40,326 bases of DNA from Thermopetrobacter sp964430935 (GTDB lineage: Bacteria > Pseudomonadota > Alphaproteobacteria > Rhizobiales > Aestuariivirgaceae): assembly GCA_964430935.1 (NCBI GenBank), contig CAYSHK010000087.1, positions 1 to 40,326 on the forward strand. Direction: 5' to 3'. The position numbers and the translations under genes are program-made. The notes under the pieces were generated by a model. It was not told where the DNA came from. It did no database searches and was given only the letters and a program-made list of their open reading frames with translations. Positions 23,005-31,483 of this stretch are shown piece after piece. Every line of letters starts with the position of its first letter. Positions within the stretch are counted from its first letter, which is position 1.

Positions 23005-24324
23005 TCAATCGTATGTGAAGACCGTGCGGCCCGCAACCACCGTGTGGACGACGCGTCCTTCGAAGACCCGGTCCTCGAAGCAGGTGTTCTTGGACAGCGA
23101 ATGCAGCCTTTCCGGGGTCACCGTCCACGACAGGTGCGGGTCCGCGATCGCGAAGTCGGCCGGCTGTCCGGGCGCGAGGGATCCGCCCTCCAGCCCCAGC
23201 AGGCGGGCGGGGGTCGTGGACAGGGCGGCGATCAGACGTTCCAGCGGAACTTCGCCGGAATGGTACAGCGACAGGGCCGCGGAGAACAGCGTCTCCAGAC
23301 CGATCGCGCCGGCCTCGGCCTCCGCGAATGGCAGGCGTTTCGTGTCGGCGCTCTGCGGATCGTGGCTGGAGACGATCACGTCGATGAGCCCCTCGGCCAG
23401 TCCCGCGGCGAGCGCGGCCCGGTCCTCCTCGCGGCGCAGCGGGGGCGACAGCTTGAAGAACGTGCGGTAGGCTCCGATGTCGTTCTCGTTCAGCGTCAGG
23501 TGGTTGATGGAGACGCCGCAGGTCACGGGCAGTCCGGCCTCCCTGGCCCGGCGGACGACCTCCAGGGATTCGGCGCAGGAGATCTGCGCCGCGTGGTAGC
23601 GGGCGCCCGTCAGTTCCACGAGGCGTATGTCGCGCTCCAGCATGATGACCTCCGCCTGGCGGGGTATGCCGGGCAGTCCCAGGCGCGCGGACAGTTCTCC
23701 CTCGTTCATCACGCCGCCGCATGCCAGGTCGGCGTCCTCCACATGCTGCGCGACGAGCATGTCGAAATCGCGCGCGTAGGCCATGGCCCGGCGCAGGACG
23801 CGGGAGGATGCCACGGACTTCCGCCCGTCCGTGAGGGCCACCGCGCCGGCCTCCTGCAGAAGGCCGATCTCGCTCATGTGCTCGCCTTTCAGACCGCGCG
23901 TGATCGCCGCCATGGGCGCGACCCGTACCACGGCCGTGTCGCGTGCGCGGCGCAGGAGGAAATCGACGAGGGCGGGTTCGTCCACCACCGGGTCGGTGTC
24001 CGGCATGACGATCATGGTCGTGACGCCGCCCGCCGCGGCGGCGCGGGAGGCGCTCTTGAGCGTCTCGCGGTATTCGTTGCCCGGCTCGCCGGTGAAGACC
24101 CGCATGTCCACGATGCCGGGGAAGAGCAGACGTCCCGCGCAGTCGATCACCTCGTCGGCGCCGCGCGTGTCGGCTTCGGTGACGCCGGGGCCGGAGGCGA
24201 CGATCCGTCCGGATTCGATGAGCACGCCGCCGGGGCCGTCCATTCCCGTCGCCGGATCGACGAGACGGGCGTTGACGAAGGCGCGGCGGCGGGGATCTCC
24301 GGCAAGTCCGGTCACCGGGCTCAT
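23005..24324 (-). CDS. pyrC: Dihydroorotase-like protein lacking the HxH metal motif
   Basis: This 439-aa product aligns by pattern with class I dihydroorotases: an N-terminal composite barrel, then the amidohydrolase barrel with AGGVTTMIVMPDTDPV, the NEGELSARLGLPGIP segment, VSSHDPQSADTKRLPF and a terminal barrel return. The first-strand motif, normally DxHxHLREPG, reads DMRVFTGEPG (73-82), so both metal-binding histidines are missing. Such proteins accompany PyrB as non-catalytic PyrC' subunits in some bacteria. Its start overlaps pyrB by 4 bp, matching that role. A catalytic PyrC should be encoded elsewhere. Symbol given for the family, not the activity. Confidence 0.88.
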   Translation of the reverse strand: MSPVTGLAGDPRRRAFVNARLVDPATGMDGPGGVLIESGRIVASGPGVTEADTRGADEVIDCAGRLLFPGIVDMRVFTGEPGNEYRETLKSASRAAAAGGVTTMIVMPDTDPVVDEPALVDFLLRRARDTAVVRVAPMAAITRGLKGEHMSEIGLLQEAGAVALTDGRKSVASSRVLRRAMAYARDFDMLVAQHVEDADLACGGVMNEGELSARLGLPGIPRQAEVIMLERDIRLVELTGARYHAAQISCAESLEVVRRAREAGLPVTCGVSINHLTLNENDIGAYRTFFKLSPPLRREEDRAALAAGLAEGLIDVIVSSHDPQSADTKRLPFAEAEAGAIGLETLFSAALSLYHSGEVPLERLIAALSTTPARLLGLEGGSLAPGQPADFAIADPHLSWTVTPERLHSLSKNTCFEDRVFEGRVVHTVVAGRTVFTYD

Positions 24325-25286
24325 GATCCGTCTCCTTCCGTCCCGAGGTTGCGGGCCAGCGCGTCCAGAACGGCCATGCGCACGGCGACCCCCATCTCCA
24401 CCTGTTCGCGGATCACCGATTGCGGACCGTCGGCGATGGACGAGGCGATCTCCACGCCCCGGTTCATGGGGCCCGGATGCATGACCAGAGCGTCGGGCTT
24501 CGCGAGCCGGAGCTTCTCCTCGTCAAGTCCGTAGAACCGGTAGTATTCGCGCGTGGAGGGGATGAACGCGCCGTTCATGCGCTCCATCTGGAGGCGCAGC
24601 ATCATGACCACGTCCGCGTCCCGCAGCCCCTCCTGCATGTCGGTGAAGACCTCGGGCACCAGCCGGGCCGCGTCCGGTGGCATCAGGGAGGAGGGTGCGA
24701 CGAGGCGCACGTGCGCTCCCATCTTCTGCAGCAGCGTGATGTTGGAGCGGGCGACGCGGGAGTGCAGGACGTCGCCGCAGATGGCGACGACCAGATTTTC
24801 CAGCCGCCCCTTGCGCCGCCGGATGGTGAGGGCGTCCAGCAGGGCCTGGGTCGGGTGCTCGTGGCGGCCGTCGCCGGCGTTGATGACCGCGCAGGAGACC
24901 TTCTGGGCCAGCAGTTCGGCGGCGCCGGAATGCTGGTGCCGGATGACCAGCAGGTCCGGATGCATGGCGTTGAGCGTCATGGCCGTGTCCAGCAGCGTCT
25001 CGCCCTTGGAGACCGAGGAGCCCTTGACGCTCATGTTCATCACGTCGGCGCCCAGACGCTTGCCCGCGAGCTCGAAGGAGCTCTGCGTGCGCGTGGAGGG
25101 CTCGAAGAACAGGTTGATCTGGGTGCGGCCGCGCAGGGTGGAGAGCTTCTTGTCGGTGCGCCGGTTCAGGCCGACGTAGTCCTCCGCCAGATCCAGAAGG
25201 GCGGCGATCTCCGGAACGGAAAGGCCCGCGACGCCAAGAAGATGGCGTTCCGAGAGGATCCGGCCGTTTTTCTCCGTTTCGGTCAT
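24321..25286 (-). CDS. pyrB: Aspartate carbamoyltransferase catalytic chain
   Basis: PyrB condenses carbamoyl phosphate with aspartate in the second step of pyrimidine synthesis. The 321-aa product shows the carbamoyl-phosphate site FFEPSTRTQSSFE, the VIRHQHSGAAELLA loop, DGRHEHPTQALLDALT and the aspartate-side MHPGPMNRGVEI. No regulatory pyrI is present. It leads the leftward pyrB-pyrC'-plsY-dprA run with ATGA overlap to the next gene. I saw no clear pyrimidine-type attenuator in the 60 bp before it. Confidence 0.95.
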   Translation of the reverse strand: MTETEKNGRILSERHLLGVAGLSVPEIAALLDLAEDYVGLNRRTDKKLSTLRGRTQINLFFEPSTRTQSSFELAGKRLGADVMNMSVKGSSVSKGETLLDTAMTLNAMHPDLLVIRHQHSGAAELLAQKVSCAVINAGDGRHEHPTQALLDALTIRRRKGRLENLVVAICGDVLHSRVARSNITLLQKMGAHVRLVAPSSLMPPDAARLVPEVFTDMQEGLRDADVVMMLRLQMERMNGAFIPSTREYYRFYGLDEEKLRLAKPDALVMHPGPMNRGVEIASSIADGPQSVIREQVEMGVAVRMAVLDALARNLGTEGDGS

Positions 25287-25350
25287 CAGGGCGTTTCATA
25301 GCCGCCCCCGGCGGCCGGGGCAAGCGGGGATCGGGGTTTTCAACGCCGGT

Positions 25351-26289
25351 TCAGCCGGCGATGCGCATGGCCAGCCATATGGCGACGGGCAGCGAAACGA
25401 AGGAGATCATGACCTGCGCCGTGACGGCGGCGGCGTAGTATTCGGCGTCGCCTCCCATCGCCCGTGCGAGGACGTAGCCGTTCACCGCCGTGGGCACGGC
25501 CGCCGCCGTCACCATGACGACGAAGGGGATGCCCGTGACCCCGAACAGGAGGCCGCACATGATCGCGACCGCCGGCATTCCGGCCAGCCTCAGGCCGATG
25601 GACAGGCCGATCTCCGGTCCCGCGGCCTTCACCGCCCGCCATTGCAGACCGGCGCCGAGCGCCAGCAGCGTCATCCCCAGCGCGCCCCGCCCGAGCAGCT
25701 CCAGCGTGGTTTCGAGGGGCGATGGCAGGGGCATGCGCAGGAGGTTGAGGGCCAGCCCGGTCAGCACGGCGAGAATGAGCGGATTCTTCACCATCGCCAT
25801 CAGGATCATGCGCGGGGTGGGGCGCGTCCTGCCGGCGCAGGTGGCCAGCACGAGGATGTTCACCACGTTCAGATAGGGGATCATCACGGCGAAGGCGATG
25901 GCGAGGATGGTGACGCCGGTCTCGCCGTAGAGCTTGTCGATGACGGCCATGGCGATGAACCCGTTCCATCTCGTCACCGTCTGGAAGAGCGAGCTGTATG
26001 TCGGCCCCCGCATGTCGAGCCAATGGCGCAGCGGCACGCGCAGAAGCCACATGAGCAGGCTCATGGCGACGATCATGGCGAAGAGGCCGTAGACGTAGCC
26101 CTTCAGGGCGCCGAAGGAGAGTTCCGCGCGCACGAGGGAGAGGATCAGCAGCGCCGGAAAGAGCAGCCAGTAGCAGATCTGTTCCACGCCGCGCCACTGT
26201 TCGGCCGGCACGAATCCGCCCTTGCGCAGCGTGAAGCCGAGGAGAATGAGCAGGAAGATGGGGATCAGGGACAGAAAGGCTGCAAGCAT
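25351..26289 (-). CDS. AEC-family permease
   Basis: A 312-aa membrane protein with about ten hydrophobic segments in the auxin efflux carrier (AEC) / malonate-permease pattern: an N-terminal half starting MLAAFLSLIPIFLLILLGF, a central loop near LATCAGRTRPTPRM, and a second half with NPLILAVLTGLALN and GRGALGMTLLALGAGL. Substrates in the family include dicarboxylates and aromatic acids; not determinable here. I start at ATG 26289, since the upstream open frame to 26424 is hydrophilic and low in family character. The genes on either side (pyrB, ruvX) run the same way but are separated by 60-160 bp. Confidence 0.85.
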   Translation of the reverse strand: MLAAFLSLIPIFLLILLGFTLRKGGFVPAEQWRGVEQICYWLLFPALLILSLVRAELSFGALKGYVYGLFAMIVAMSLLMWLLRVPLRHWLDMRGPTYSSLFQTVTRWNGFIAMAVIDKLYGETGVTILAIAFAVMIPYLNVVNILVLATCAGRTRPTPRMILMAMVKNPLILAVLTGLALNLLRMPLPSPLETTLELLGRGALGMTLLALGAGLQWRAVKAAGPEIGLSIGLRLAGMPAVAIMCGLLFGVTGIPFVVMVTAAAVPTAVNGYVLARAMGGDAEYYAAAVTAQVMISFVSLPVAIWLAMRIAG

Positions 26290-26446
26290 GATCGGTCGGT
26301 CCGTTCCGTGGGGCGGGGAGGCCGCCGGCGCGTGGCGGGCCGTCCGTGGCGCGGCGGCCGTCTCCCGCGCGGGGTCTTCATGGATCCGGGCGTCCATGGA
26401 ACGGTCGCGTCCGCCATGATGCACGCCGGAATGCCGTCGGCAAGGG

Positions 26447-26926
26447 TCAGCCGATGGCGGAAAGCCGGTCCAGCAGCCCCTGGAGGATCCATGCGGCGGC
26501 CAGCTTGTCCACGACCCGGGCCCTCTTCGCGCGCGACATGTCCGCCTCCAGCAGGGTGCGTTCCACCGCGGCCGTGGAAAGGCGCTCGTCCCAAAGCACG
26601 ACGGGAATGTCCGTCATGCGTGCCAGATTCCGGGCGAACGCCTTCGTGGACTGCACGCGCGGCCCCATGGAGCCGTCCATGTTCACCGGCAGTCCGATCA
26701 CGAAGGCCGCCACGTTCTCGCGCTCCGCCATGTCGATGATATGCCTTGCGTCCGGCGTGAACTTCCGGCGACGCAGGGTTTCGACGGGCGTCGCGGTCAT
26801 GCGCAGGCCGTCGGAGAGGGCGATGCCGATGGTCTTCTCGCCGAGATCCAGGCCCATGAGGCGCTGGCCGGGCAGAAGGCGCGCGGCCAGTTCTTCGGGT
26901 GTCAGTATGGTGTTTCCGCCGTTCAT
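26447..26926 (-). CDS. ruvX: Putative Holliday junction resolvase / pre-16S rRNA nuclease RuvX (YqgF)
   Basis: The YqgF/RuvX family has an RNase H-like fold; in E. coli it trims the 5' end of 16S rRNA precursor, and it has also been described as a junction resolvase. The 159-aa product has the core LMGLDLGEKTIGIALSD (catalytic Asp in the first strand), FVIGLPVNMDGSMGPR, VVLWDERLSTAAVERTL and a last catalytic Asp in RARVVDKLAAAWIL. I favour ATG 26926; ATG 26944 (MSKAACMNGG) is possible. Neither has a strong ribosome-binding site. Confidence 0.9.
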   Translation of the reverse strand: MNGGNTILTPEELAARLLPGQRLMGLDLGEKTIGIALSDGLRMTATPVETLRRRKFTPDARHIIDMAERENVAAFVIGLPVNMDGSMGPRVQSTKAFARNLARMTDIPVVLWDERLSTAAVERTLLEADMSRAKRARVVDKLAAAWILQGLLDRLSAIG

Positions 26927-26943
26927 GCATGCAGCTTTAGACA

Positions 26944-26974
26944 TTGAAAGGCCGCAATGGAAGTCGGATATACT
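26944..26974 (+). promoter_or_regulatory. Promoter of the UlaG-like hydrolase gene
   Basis: TTGAAA (26944-26949) precedes GATATACT; the -10 can be read as GATATA with a 17-nt spacer or TATACT (26969-26974) with 19 nt. The gene starts 35 nt later after CAGGAGGGA. Confidence 0.5.
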
Positions 26975-27008
26975 CGCGGTGGACAATCGCGTTCAGGAGG
27001 GAGCAACG

Positions 27009-27689
27009 ATGAAACTCACGTGGTTCGGACATTCGGCCTTCCGCATGGAGACGGGCAATTCCGTCGTTCTCGTGGATCCCTATCTTTCGGAGAACCCGTC
27101 CTGGGAGGGATCCGTCGGCGAGGCGGCGGAGGGCGCCACGCACGTGATCGTCACGCACGGCCATGCGGATCACGTGGGCGACGCCAAGAAGATCTGCGAG
27201 GATACCGGCGCGACGCTGATCTCCTCCTTCGAGGTCTGCATGCATCTCGGGGTGGAGAAGATGGAACCGATGAACACCGGCGGCCGGATCTCGCTGGAGG
27301 ACTTCGACGTGGCGCTCACGCCGGCGCTTCATTCCTCGTCCCTCGACGGCTACGACATGGGACCGGCGAACGGCGTCGTGGTGATTCCGAAGGACGGCGG
27401 GCGCACGGTCTACCATGCGGGAGACACGGGGCTGTTCTCCGACATGAAGCTCATCGAGGAGCTCTACACCCCGCGGGTGGGGCTGATACCCATCGGCGAC
27501 CGCTTCACCATGGGACCGCACACCGCCGCGCTGGCCTGCCGGAAGTTCTTCGACTTCGACCTCGTGGTGCCCATGCACTGGGGCAGCTTCCCCATCATCG
27601 AGCAGACGCCGGACGGGTTCCTGAAGGAGATGGGCCGGAAGGCCGATCAGGTCCGGGTCATGAAGCCGGGCGAGACGATCGAGGTCTGA
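27009..27689 (+). CDS. Metal-dependent hydrolase, UPF0173 / UlaG-like metallo-beta-lactamase fold
   Basis: The 226-aa product begins MKLTWFGHSAFRME, typical of UlaG-like metallo-beta-lactamase-fold proteins. The metal-binding motif is THGHADHVGDAKK (HxHxDH), followed by ALHSSSL, YHAGDTGLF with the bridging Asp, and a late VPMHWGSFP with the last His. All expected ligands are present. Family members hydrolyse lactones, N-acyl bonds or phosphodiesters; the UPF0173 group has no firm function. Strong ribosome-binding site CAGGAGGGA. A GC hairpin follows the stop, separating it from gatC. Confidence 0.88.
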   Translation: MKLTWFGHSAFRMETGNSVVLVDPYLSENPSWEGSVGEAAEGATHVIVTHGHADHVGDAKKICEDTGATLISSFEVCMHLGVEKMEPMNTGGRISLEDFDVALTPALHSSSLDGYDMGPANGVVVIPKDGGRTVYHAGDTGLFSDMKLIEELYTPRVGLIPIGDRFTMGPHTAALACRKFFDFDLVVPMHWGSFPIIEQTPDGFLKEMGRKADQVRVMKPGETIEV

Positions 27690-27711
27690 GACGGCGCGGA
27701 CCCGCCGTGGA

Positions 27712-27740
27712 AACCGCGCGGGCCGCGCGCCTGCGCGGTT
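27712..27740 (+). terminator. GC-rich hairpin between the UlaG-like gene and gatC
   Basis: AACCGCGC (27712-27719) pairs perfectly with GCGCGGTT (27733-27740) around a 13-nt GC loop. There is little T after it, so it may be a weak terminator. Confidence 0.4.
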
Positions 27741-27767
27741 GCCTTATGCGGACGGCGCGTGTATCAC
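27739..27767 (+). promoter_or_regulatory. Promoter of gatCA
   Basis: TTGCCT (27739-27744) and TATCAC (27762-27767) with a 17-nt spacer lie about 43 nt before the gatC start. Each hexamer has four consensus bases. Confidence 0.45.
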
Positions 27768-27809
27768 CGCAGGCAGCACGTCTCCCGTATCATCAGGGTG
27801 AGGAAAGAC

Positions 27810-28097
27810 ATGTCCGTAGACCGTGACACCGTGCGGCGCATAGCGCAGCTGGCGCGCATCCGGGTCGAGGAGGAGGAGCTCGACCCGCTTGCGAAGGAGC
27901 TGTCCGCGATCCTCGACTGGATCGAGCAGCTCGACGAGGTGGACACCGAGGGCGTGCCGCCCATGACGTCGGTGGAGGCCATGGAGATGAAGAAGCGCGA
28001 GGACGAGGTGACGGACGGCTACTGCGTCGAGGACATCCTCGCCAACGCCCCGAAGCGCGAGGGCAATTTCTTCGTCGTTCCGAAAGTGGTCGAATGA
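27810..28097 (+). CDS. gatC: Asp-tRNA(Asn)/Glu-tRNA(Gln) amidotransferase subunit C
   Basis: GatC is the small subunit that stabilises GatA-GatB in the enzyme converting mischarged Glu-tRNA(Gln) or Asp-tRNA(Asn) to the amide. The 95-aa product has the family start MSVDRDTVRRIAQLARI, the ILDWIEQLDEVDTEGVPP middle and the NAPKREGNFFVVPKVVE end. ATG 27810 has AGGAAAG upstream; an earlier open frame to 27759 is disregarded. gatA follows after 57 bp. gatB is not adjacent. Confidence 0.95.
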   Translation: MSVDRDTVRRIAQLARIRVEEEELDPLAKELSAILDWIEQLDEVDTEGVPPMTSVEAMEMKKREDEVTDGYCVEDILANAPKREGNFFVVPKVVE

Positions 28098-28154
28098 TCG
28101 GCCACAAGTGCCTGGAAACGGATTCCTTTCATCAATTCCCACGGGTCCGAGAGA

Positions 28155-29633
28155 ATGACAGACCTCACGAAACTGACACTGGCCGAAGCGCGTGACGGAC
28201 TGCGCCGCGGGGACTTTTCGGCGCGGGAGCTGACGGAGGCCTACCTGGACGCCATGGCGGCCGGCAGGAAGCTGAACGCCTATGTGGCGGAGACGCCCGA
28301 CATCGCCCTGAAGATGGCGGAGGAGAGCGACCGCAGGCTGGCCGCCGGCGAGGCGCGCCCTCTGGAGGGCGTGCCGGTGGGCGTCAAGGACCTCTACGCC
28401 ACGAAGGGTGTCCATACGCAGGCGTGCAGCCACATTCTCGACGGTTTCAAGCCGACGTACGAATCCACGGTGACCGCCAACCTCTGGGAGGACGGCGCGG
28501 TCATGCTCGGCAAGCTGAACATGGACGAGTTCGCGATGGGTTCGTCGAACGAGACGTCCTGGTACGGCCCGGCGGTCAACCCCTGGAAGGCACGGGACTC
28601 CGATGCGGATCTCACGCCGGGCGGATCCTCGGGCGGCTCCGCGGCGGCGGTGGCGGCCCGGCTGTGCGCCGCCGCGACGGCTTCGGACACCGGCGGCTCG
28701 ATCCGCCAGCCGGCGGCCTTCACCGGGACGGTGGGGCTGAAGCCGACGTACGGGCGCTGCTCGCGGTGGGGCATGGTGGCCTTCGCCTCCTCGCTGGATC
28801 AGGCGGGGCCGATCACGCGCACGGTCCGCGACGCGGCCATCATGCTGACCTCGATGGCCGGGCACGACGAGAAGGACACCACCTCCGTCAATGCCCCGGT
28901 GCCGGACTACGAGGCGGCGCTGGAGGGCGACCTCTCCGGCGTGCGCGTCGGCATTCCCCGGGAATACCGCGTGGACGGCATGCCGGACGAGATCGAGGCG
29001 CTGTGGGGGCGCAGCGCGGAATGGCTGAAGGAGCGGGGGGCGGAGATCGTGGAGGTCTCCCTGCCGCACACCAGGTACGCCCTGCCCGCCTACTACATCG
29101 TGGCGCCCGCCGAGGCCTCCTCGAATCTGGCCCGCTACGACGGCGTGCGCTACGGCCTGCGCGTCGAGGGCGATTCCATCACGGACATGTACGAGAGGAC
29201 GCGGGCGGCCGGCTTCGGGCCCGAGGTGCGCCGGCGCGTCATGATCGGCACCTACGTGCTGTCGGCCGGCTACTACGACGCCTACTACCTGAAGGCCCAG
29301 AAGGTGCGGGCGCTCATCAAGCGCGATTTCGACGAGGCCTTCGGGAAGGTGGACATGCTGCTGACGCCCGCCACCCCTTCGGCGGCTTTCGAGCTGGGGG
29401 CCATGACGGACGACCCGCTGCAGATGTACCTGAACGACATCTTCACGGTGACGGTGAACATGGCGGGGCTTCCGGGTATTTCCGTGCCCGCCGGGCTCGC
29501 CGCCAACGGTCTGCCCCTGGGCATGCAGCTCATCGGGCGGCCCTTCGACGAGGCCGGGATCCTCAGGGCGGCCCGTCACATGGAGGAGGCGGCCGGTCTC
29601 GATCTCGATCCCGGCGACTGGTGGAGGAGTTGA
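28155..29633 (+). CDS. gatA: Asp-tRNA(Asn)/Glu-tRNA(Gln) amidotransferase subunit A
   Basis: GatA is the glutaminase subunit that supplies ammonia for tRNA-dependent amidation. The 492-aa product belongs to the amidase signature family. The catalytic Ser-cisSer-Lys triad is visible: Lys78 in VGVKDLYAT, Ser158 in TPGGSSGGSAAAV and Ser182 in SDTGGSIRQPA. The C-terminal LPGISVPAG and GMQLIGRPFDEAG blocks are standard. Length is normal. The ribosome-binding site is weak. The next gene begins 3 bp after the stop. Confidence 0.96.
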   Translation: MTDLTKLTLAEARDGLRRGDFSARELTEAYLDAMAAGRKLNAYVAETPDIALKMAEESDRRLAAGEARPLEGVPVGVKDLYATKGVHTQACSHILDGFKPTYESTVTANLWEDGAVMLGKLNMDEFAMGSSNETSWYGPAVNPWKARDSDADLTPGGSSGGSAAAVAARLCAAATASDTGGSIRQPAAFTGTVGLKPTYGRCSRWGMVAFASSLDQAGPITRTVRDAAIMLTSMAGHDEKDTTSVNAPVPDYEAALEGDLSGVRVGIPREYRVDGMPDEIEALWGRSAEWLKERGAEIVEVSLPHTRYALPAYYIVAPAEASSNLARYDGVRYGLRVEGDSITDMYERTRAAGFGPEVRRRVMIGTYVLSAGYYDAYYLKAQKVRALIKRDFDEAFGKVDMLLTPATPSAAFELGAMTDDPLQMYLNDIFTVTVNMAGLPGISVPAGLAANGLPLGMQLIGRPFDEAGILRAARHMEEAAGLDLDPGDWWRS

Positions 29634-29635
29634 CG

Positions 29636-29908
29636 ATGGCGGAGGGGAAACCCGGCAGAACGATGTTCGACGCGCTTTCCTGGATTCTCAGGGGTTTCTC
29701 GCTGCTCGTATGGATCACCATGGCCGTGATGCTGTACGTCACGGGCTTTTCGGGGCATGAGACGGCTCCCAGTTTCATCTGGCAGGAGAAGCTGGCCATC
29801 GGAACGGTCTTCCTCATGTCGCTGGCCATCTGGTGGTTCGCCGGCTTCGTGGCCCGCAAGGGACGGGAGAAGGTGGCGTCCGGGATGATGGTCGACGAGG
29901 ACGACTGA
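29636..29908 (+). CDS. Small two-helix membrane protein of unknown function
   Basis: A 90-aa product with two hydrophobic segments: about 21-40 (GFSLLVWITMAVMLYVTGF) and about 56-73 (AIGTVFLMSLAIWWFAGFVA), then a basic patch ARKGREK and an acidic end VDEDD. I do not recognise a family. The ATG lies only 3 nt after the gatA stop with GGTGGAGGAG upstream, so it is translated with gatA. DUF1489 follows after 9 bp, making gatC-gatA-membrane protein-DUF1489 one likely transcript. The composition resembles its neighbours, so it looks native. Confidence 0.7.
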   Translation: MAEGKPGRTMFDALSWILRGFSLLVWITMAVMLYVTGFSGHETAPSFIWQEKLAIGTVFLMSLAIWWFAGFVARKGREKVASGMMVDEDD

Positions 29909-29917
29909 GGTCGCGCG

Positions 29918-30334
29918 ATGCCCCTCCATCTGCTCAAGCTCTGCGTCGGATGCCGGGACATCCCCCATCTGGCCGCCTTCCAGAAGGCGCGGTTGGAGGC
30001 GACGGGCCGCAATGCGCACGTGACGCGGATGGTGCCGCGACGGGCCGCGGAAATTCTCGACGGCGGATCCCTGTACTGGGTCATCGGAGGGATGGTCACG
30101 GTGCGGCAGCGGATCCTGGACATAGAGCCCTTCGTCGATGCGGACGGCGTCAGGCGGTGCCGGCTCGAACTCGATCCGGAGCTCGTTCCCGTCCGGCCCG
30201 TGCCGCGCAGGGCGTTCCAGGGGTGGCGCTACCTGGAGGACGCGGATGCGCCTCCCGACATGGAAGGGGTGGAGGGAGAGGACGGACCGCCGGAGGAGAT
30301 GCGCCGGGATCTCGGGAATCTGGGGCTGCTCTGA
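29918..30334 (+). CDS. DUF1489 family protein
   Basis: The 138-aa product matches the alphaproteobacterial DUF1489 family: the start LLKLCVGCRDIPHLAAFQ, the core HVTRMVPRRAAEILDGGSLYWVI, and RAFQGWRYLEDADAPPD near the end. No catalytic site is known. It is the last gene of the gatCA transcript and is followed by a hairpin at 30463. The ATG at 29918 has only a weak upstream site (GAGGTCGCGCG). Confidence 0.85.
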   Translation: MPLHLLKLCVGCRDIPHLAAFQKARLEATGRNAHVTRMVPRRAAEILDGGSLYWVIGGMVTVRQRILDIEPFVDADGVRRCRLELDPELVPVRPVPRRAFQGWRYLEDADAPPDMEGVEGEDGPPEEMRRDLGNLGLL

Positions 30335-30462
30335 GCGCCCCGTGCCGGTCGGATGGATCGTATCCGCCAGCGCATGGCGCATGGCGCCAATCTTTGGGCG
30401 GCACTCCGGTAAATGTGGCGGACATGAATCCTAGGCATGGCGGAGTCCGAGTCGCCTGTGGA

Positions 30463-30501
30463 AAACACTCCCGGCAGGGGGGGTGTTTGCGAATCATTTT
30501 T
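30463..30501 (+). terminator. Terminator-like hairpin after DUF1489
   Basis: AAACACTCCC (30463-30472) pairs with GGGGGTGTTT (30479-30488) through 10 bp including one G-U pair, with a 6-nt loop. A run of five T follows at 30497-30501 after an 8-nt delay. Confidence 0.55.
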
Positions 30502-30802
30502 GACCAGAAATTGCTGGTTTTCCCGTTCCGGCTGCTCCCGCAATTGCTGCGTGCAATGTGTCACGTGCCCATGCGTCAATTTGTGAACGTAAATGCCGTT
30601 TGCATGCGGATTTTAAAATGTTTGTTGAATTCCAGTTGGTTAGTGATTTCTACAAAAAATTCGTTTGCTGATTGTGTTGCGTTGGTTTCCACAATCATGG
30701 TTAATAGGGCTATACAAAAATCAAATCTTGTCGCACTTTGACGATTGTTGAGGGCGGGTGATTCCCGCCGGGGGCACAATATTCAGTCGAGGTTCTGAAT
30801 CC
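30502..30802 (+). promoter_or_regulatory. AT-rich promoter and leader region of the cold-shock gene
   Basis: About 300 bp without a credible ORF. It is AT-rich from about 30580 to 30740, unlike its surroundings. TATACA at 30711-30716 is a fair -10 (TCCACA 17 nt upstream is a weak -35). A transcript from there would carry a leader of about 80 nt with a 6-bp hairpin, GGCGGG (30753-30758) with CCCGCC (30764-30769), close to the start. The hairpin may act in cold-dependent translation, which is an inference from other cold-shock mRNAs. Confidence 0.45.
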
Positions 30803-31393
30803 ATGTCGATGGATGACGCTCAAAAGGGTGGGGACACTGGATACAAGATAGTCACCGAACCACCGGCGGATGCCGAGATCGTGGTCTACCGGATTTCCGG
30901 TTTCGTGAAGTGGTTCGATGTCGGACGGGGTTACGGTTTCATCATCCCGGACAATGGCATGCCGGATGTGCTGCTGCATCTGAGCTGCCTGAAGCGCGAC
31001 GGTTTCGAGGCGCCGCTCGAGGGGACCCGGGTCGTGTGCGACGCGGTCAGGAGGCAGAAGGGCTATCAGGTCCTGAAGGTGATAGACATGGATGCCTCCA
31101 CCGCGGTCCATCCGGTCGAGAGGCCGGCGCGGACCCATGTTGAGGTCAAGCCGGAGACCGGCTGGCTGAAGGCCACCGTCAAATGGTTCAACCGTGAACG
31201 CGGTTTCGGTTTTCTCAACGAGGGGGATGGCAGCGAGGACATCTTCGTCCATATGGAGACGCTGAGGAAGACCGCCATTCCGGATCTCCAGCCGGGTCAG
31301 GAGGTCTACGTCCGCTATGGGCATGGTCCGAAGGGGCGTATGGCGGCGGAAGTCCGGCTGACGCTGGATGGAACCAAGCCCATGACCAGCTGA
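30803..31393 (+). CDS. Tandem cold-shock-domain protein
   Basis: A 196-aa protein with two cold-shock domains, a form common in alphaproteobacteria. Domain one (about 30-95) has FVKWFDVGRGYGFIIP with the RNP1-like GRGYGFI and the less typical RNP2 VLLHL. Domain two (about 127-190) has ATVKWFNRERGFGFL and IFVHM, both canonical. These domains bind single-stranded nucleic acid; roles include RNA chaperoning and antitermination. I begin at ATG 30803 (MSMDDAQKGG), with GAGG ten bases upstream; GTG 30758 would fall inside the leader hairpin. A strong terminator lies downstream. Confidence 0.92.
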   Translation: MSMDDAQKGGDTGYKIVTEPPADAEIVVYRISGFVKWFDVGRGYGFIIPDNGMPDVLLHLSCLKRDGFEAPLEGTRVVCDAVRRQKGYQVLKVIDMDASTAVHPVERPARTHVEVKPETGWLKATVKWFNRERGFGFLNEGDGSEDIFVHMETLRKTAIPDLQPGQEVYVRYGHGPKGRMAAEVRLTLDGTKPMTS

Positions 31394-31483
31394 CGGAAGG
31401 CCGGATGCGGGATGGGGCCGCCCGATCGGGACGGACCACCGCCATTCCGGCCGTGTTCACCAGAATGGACCGGGGGCGGAATC

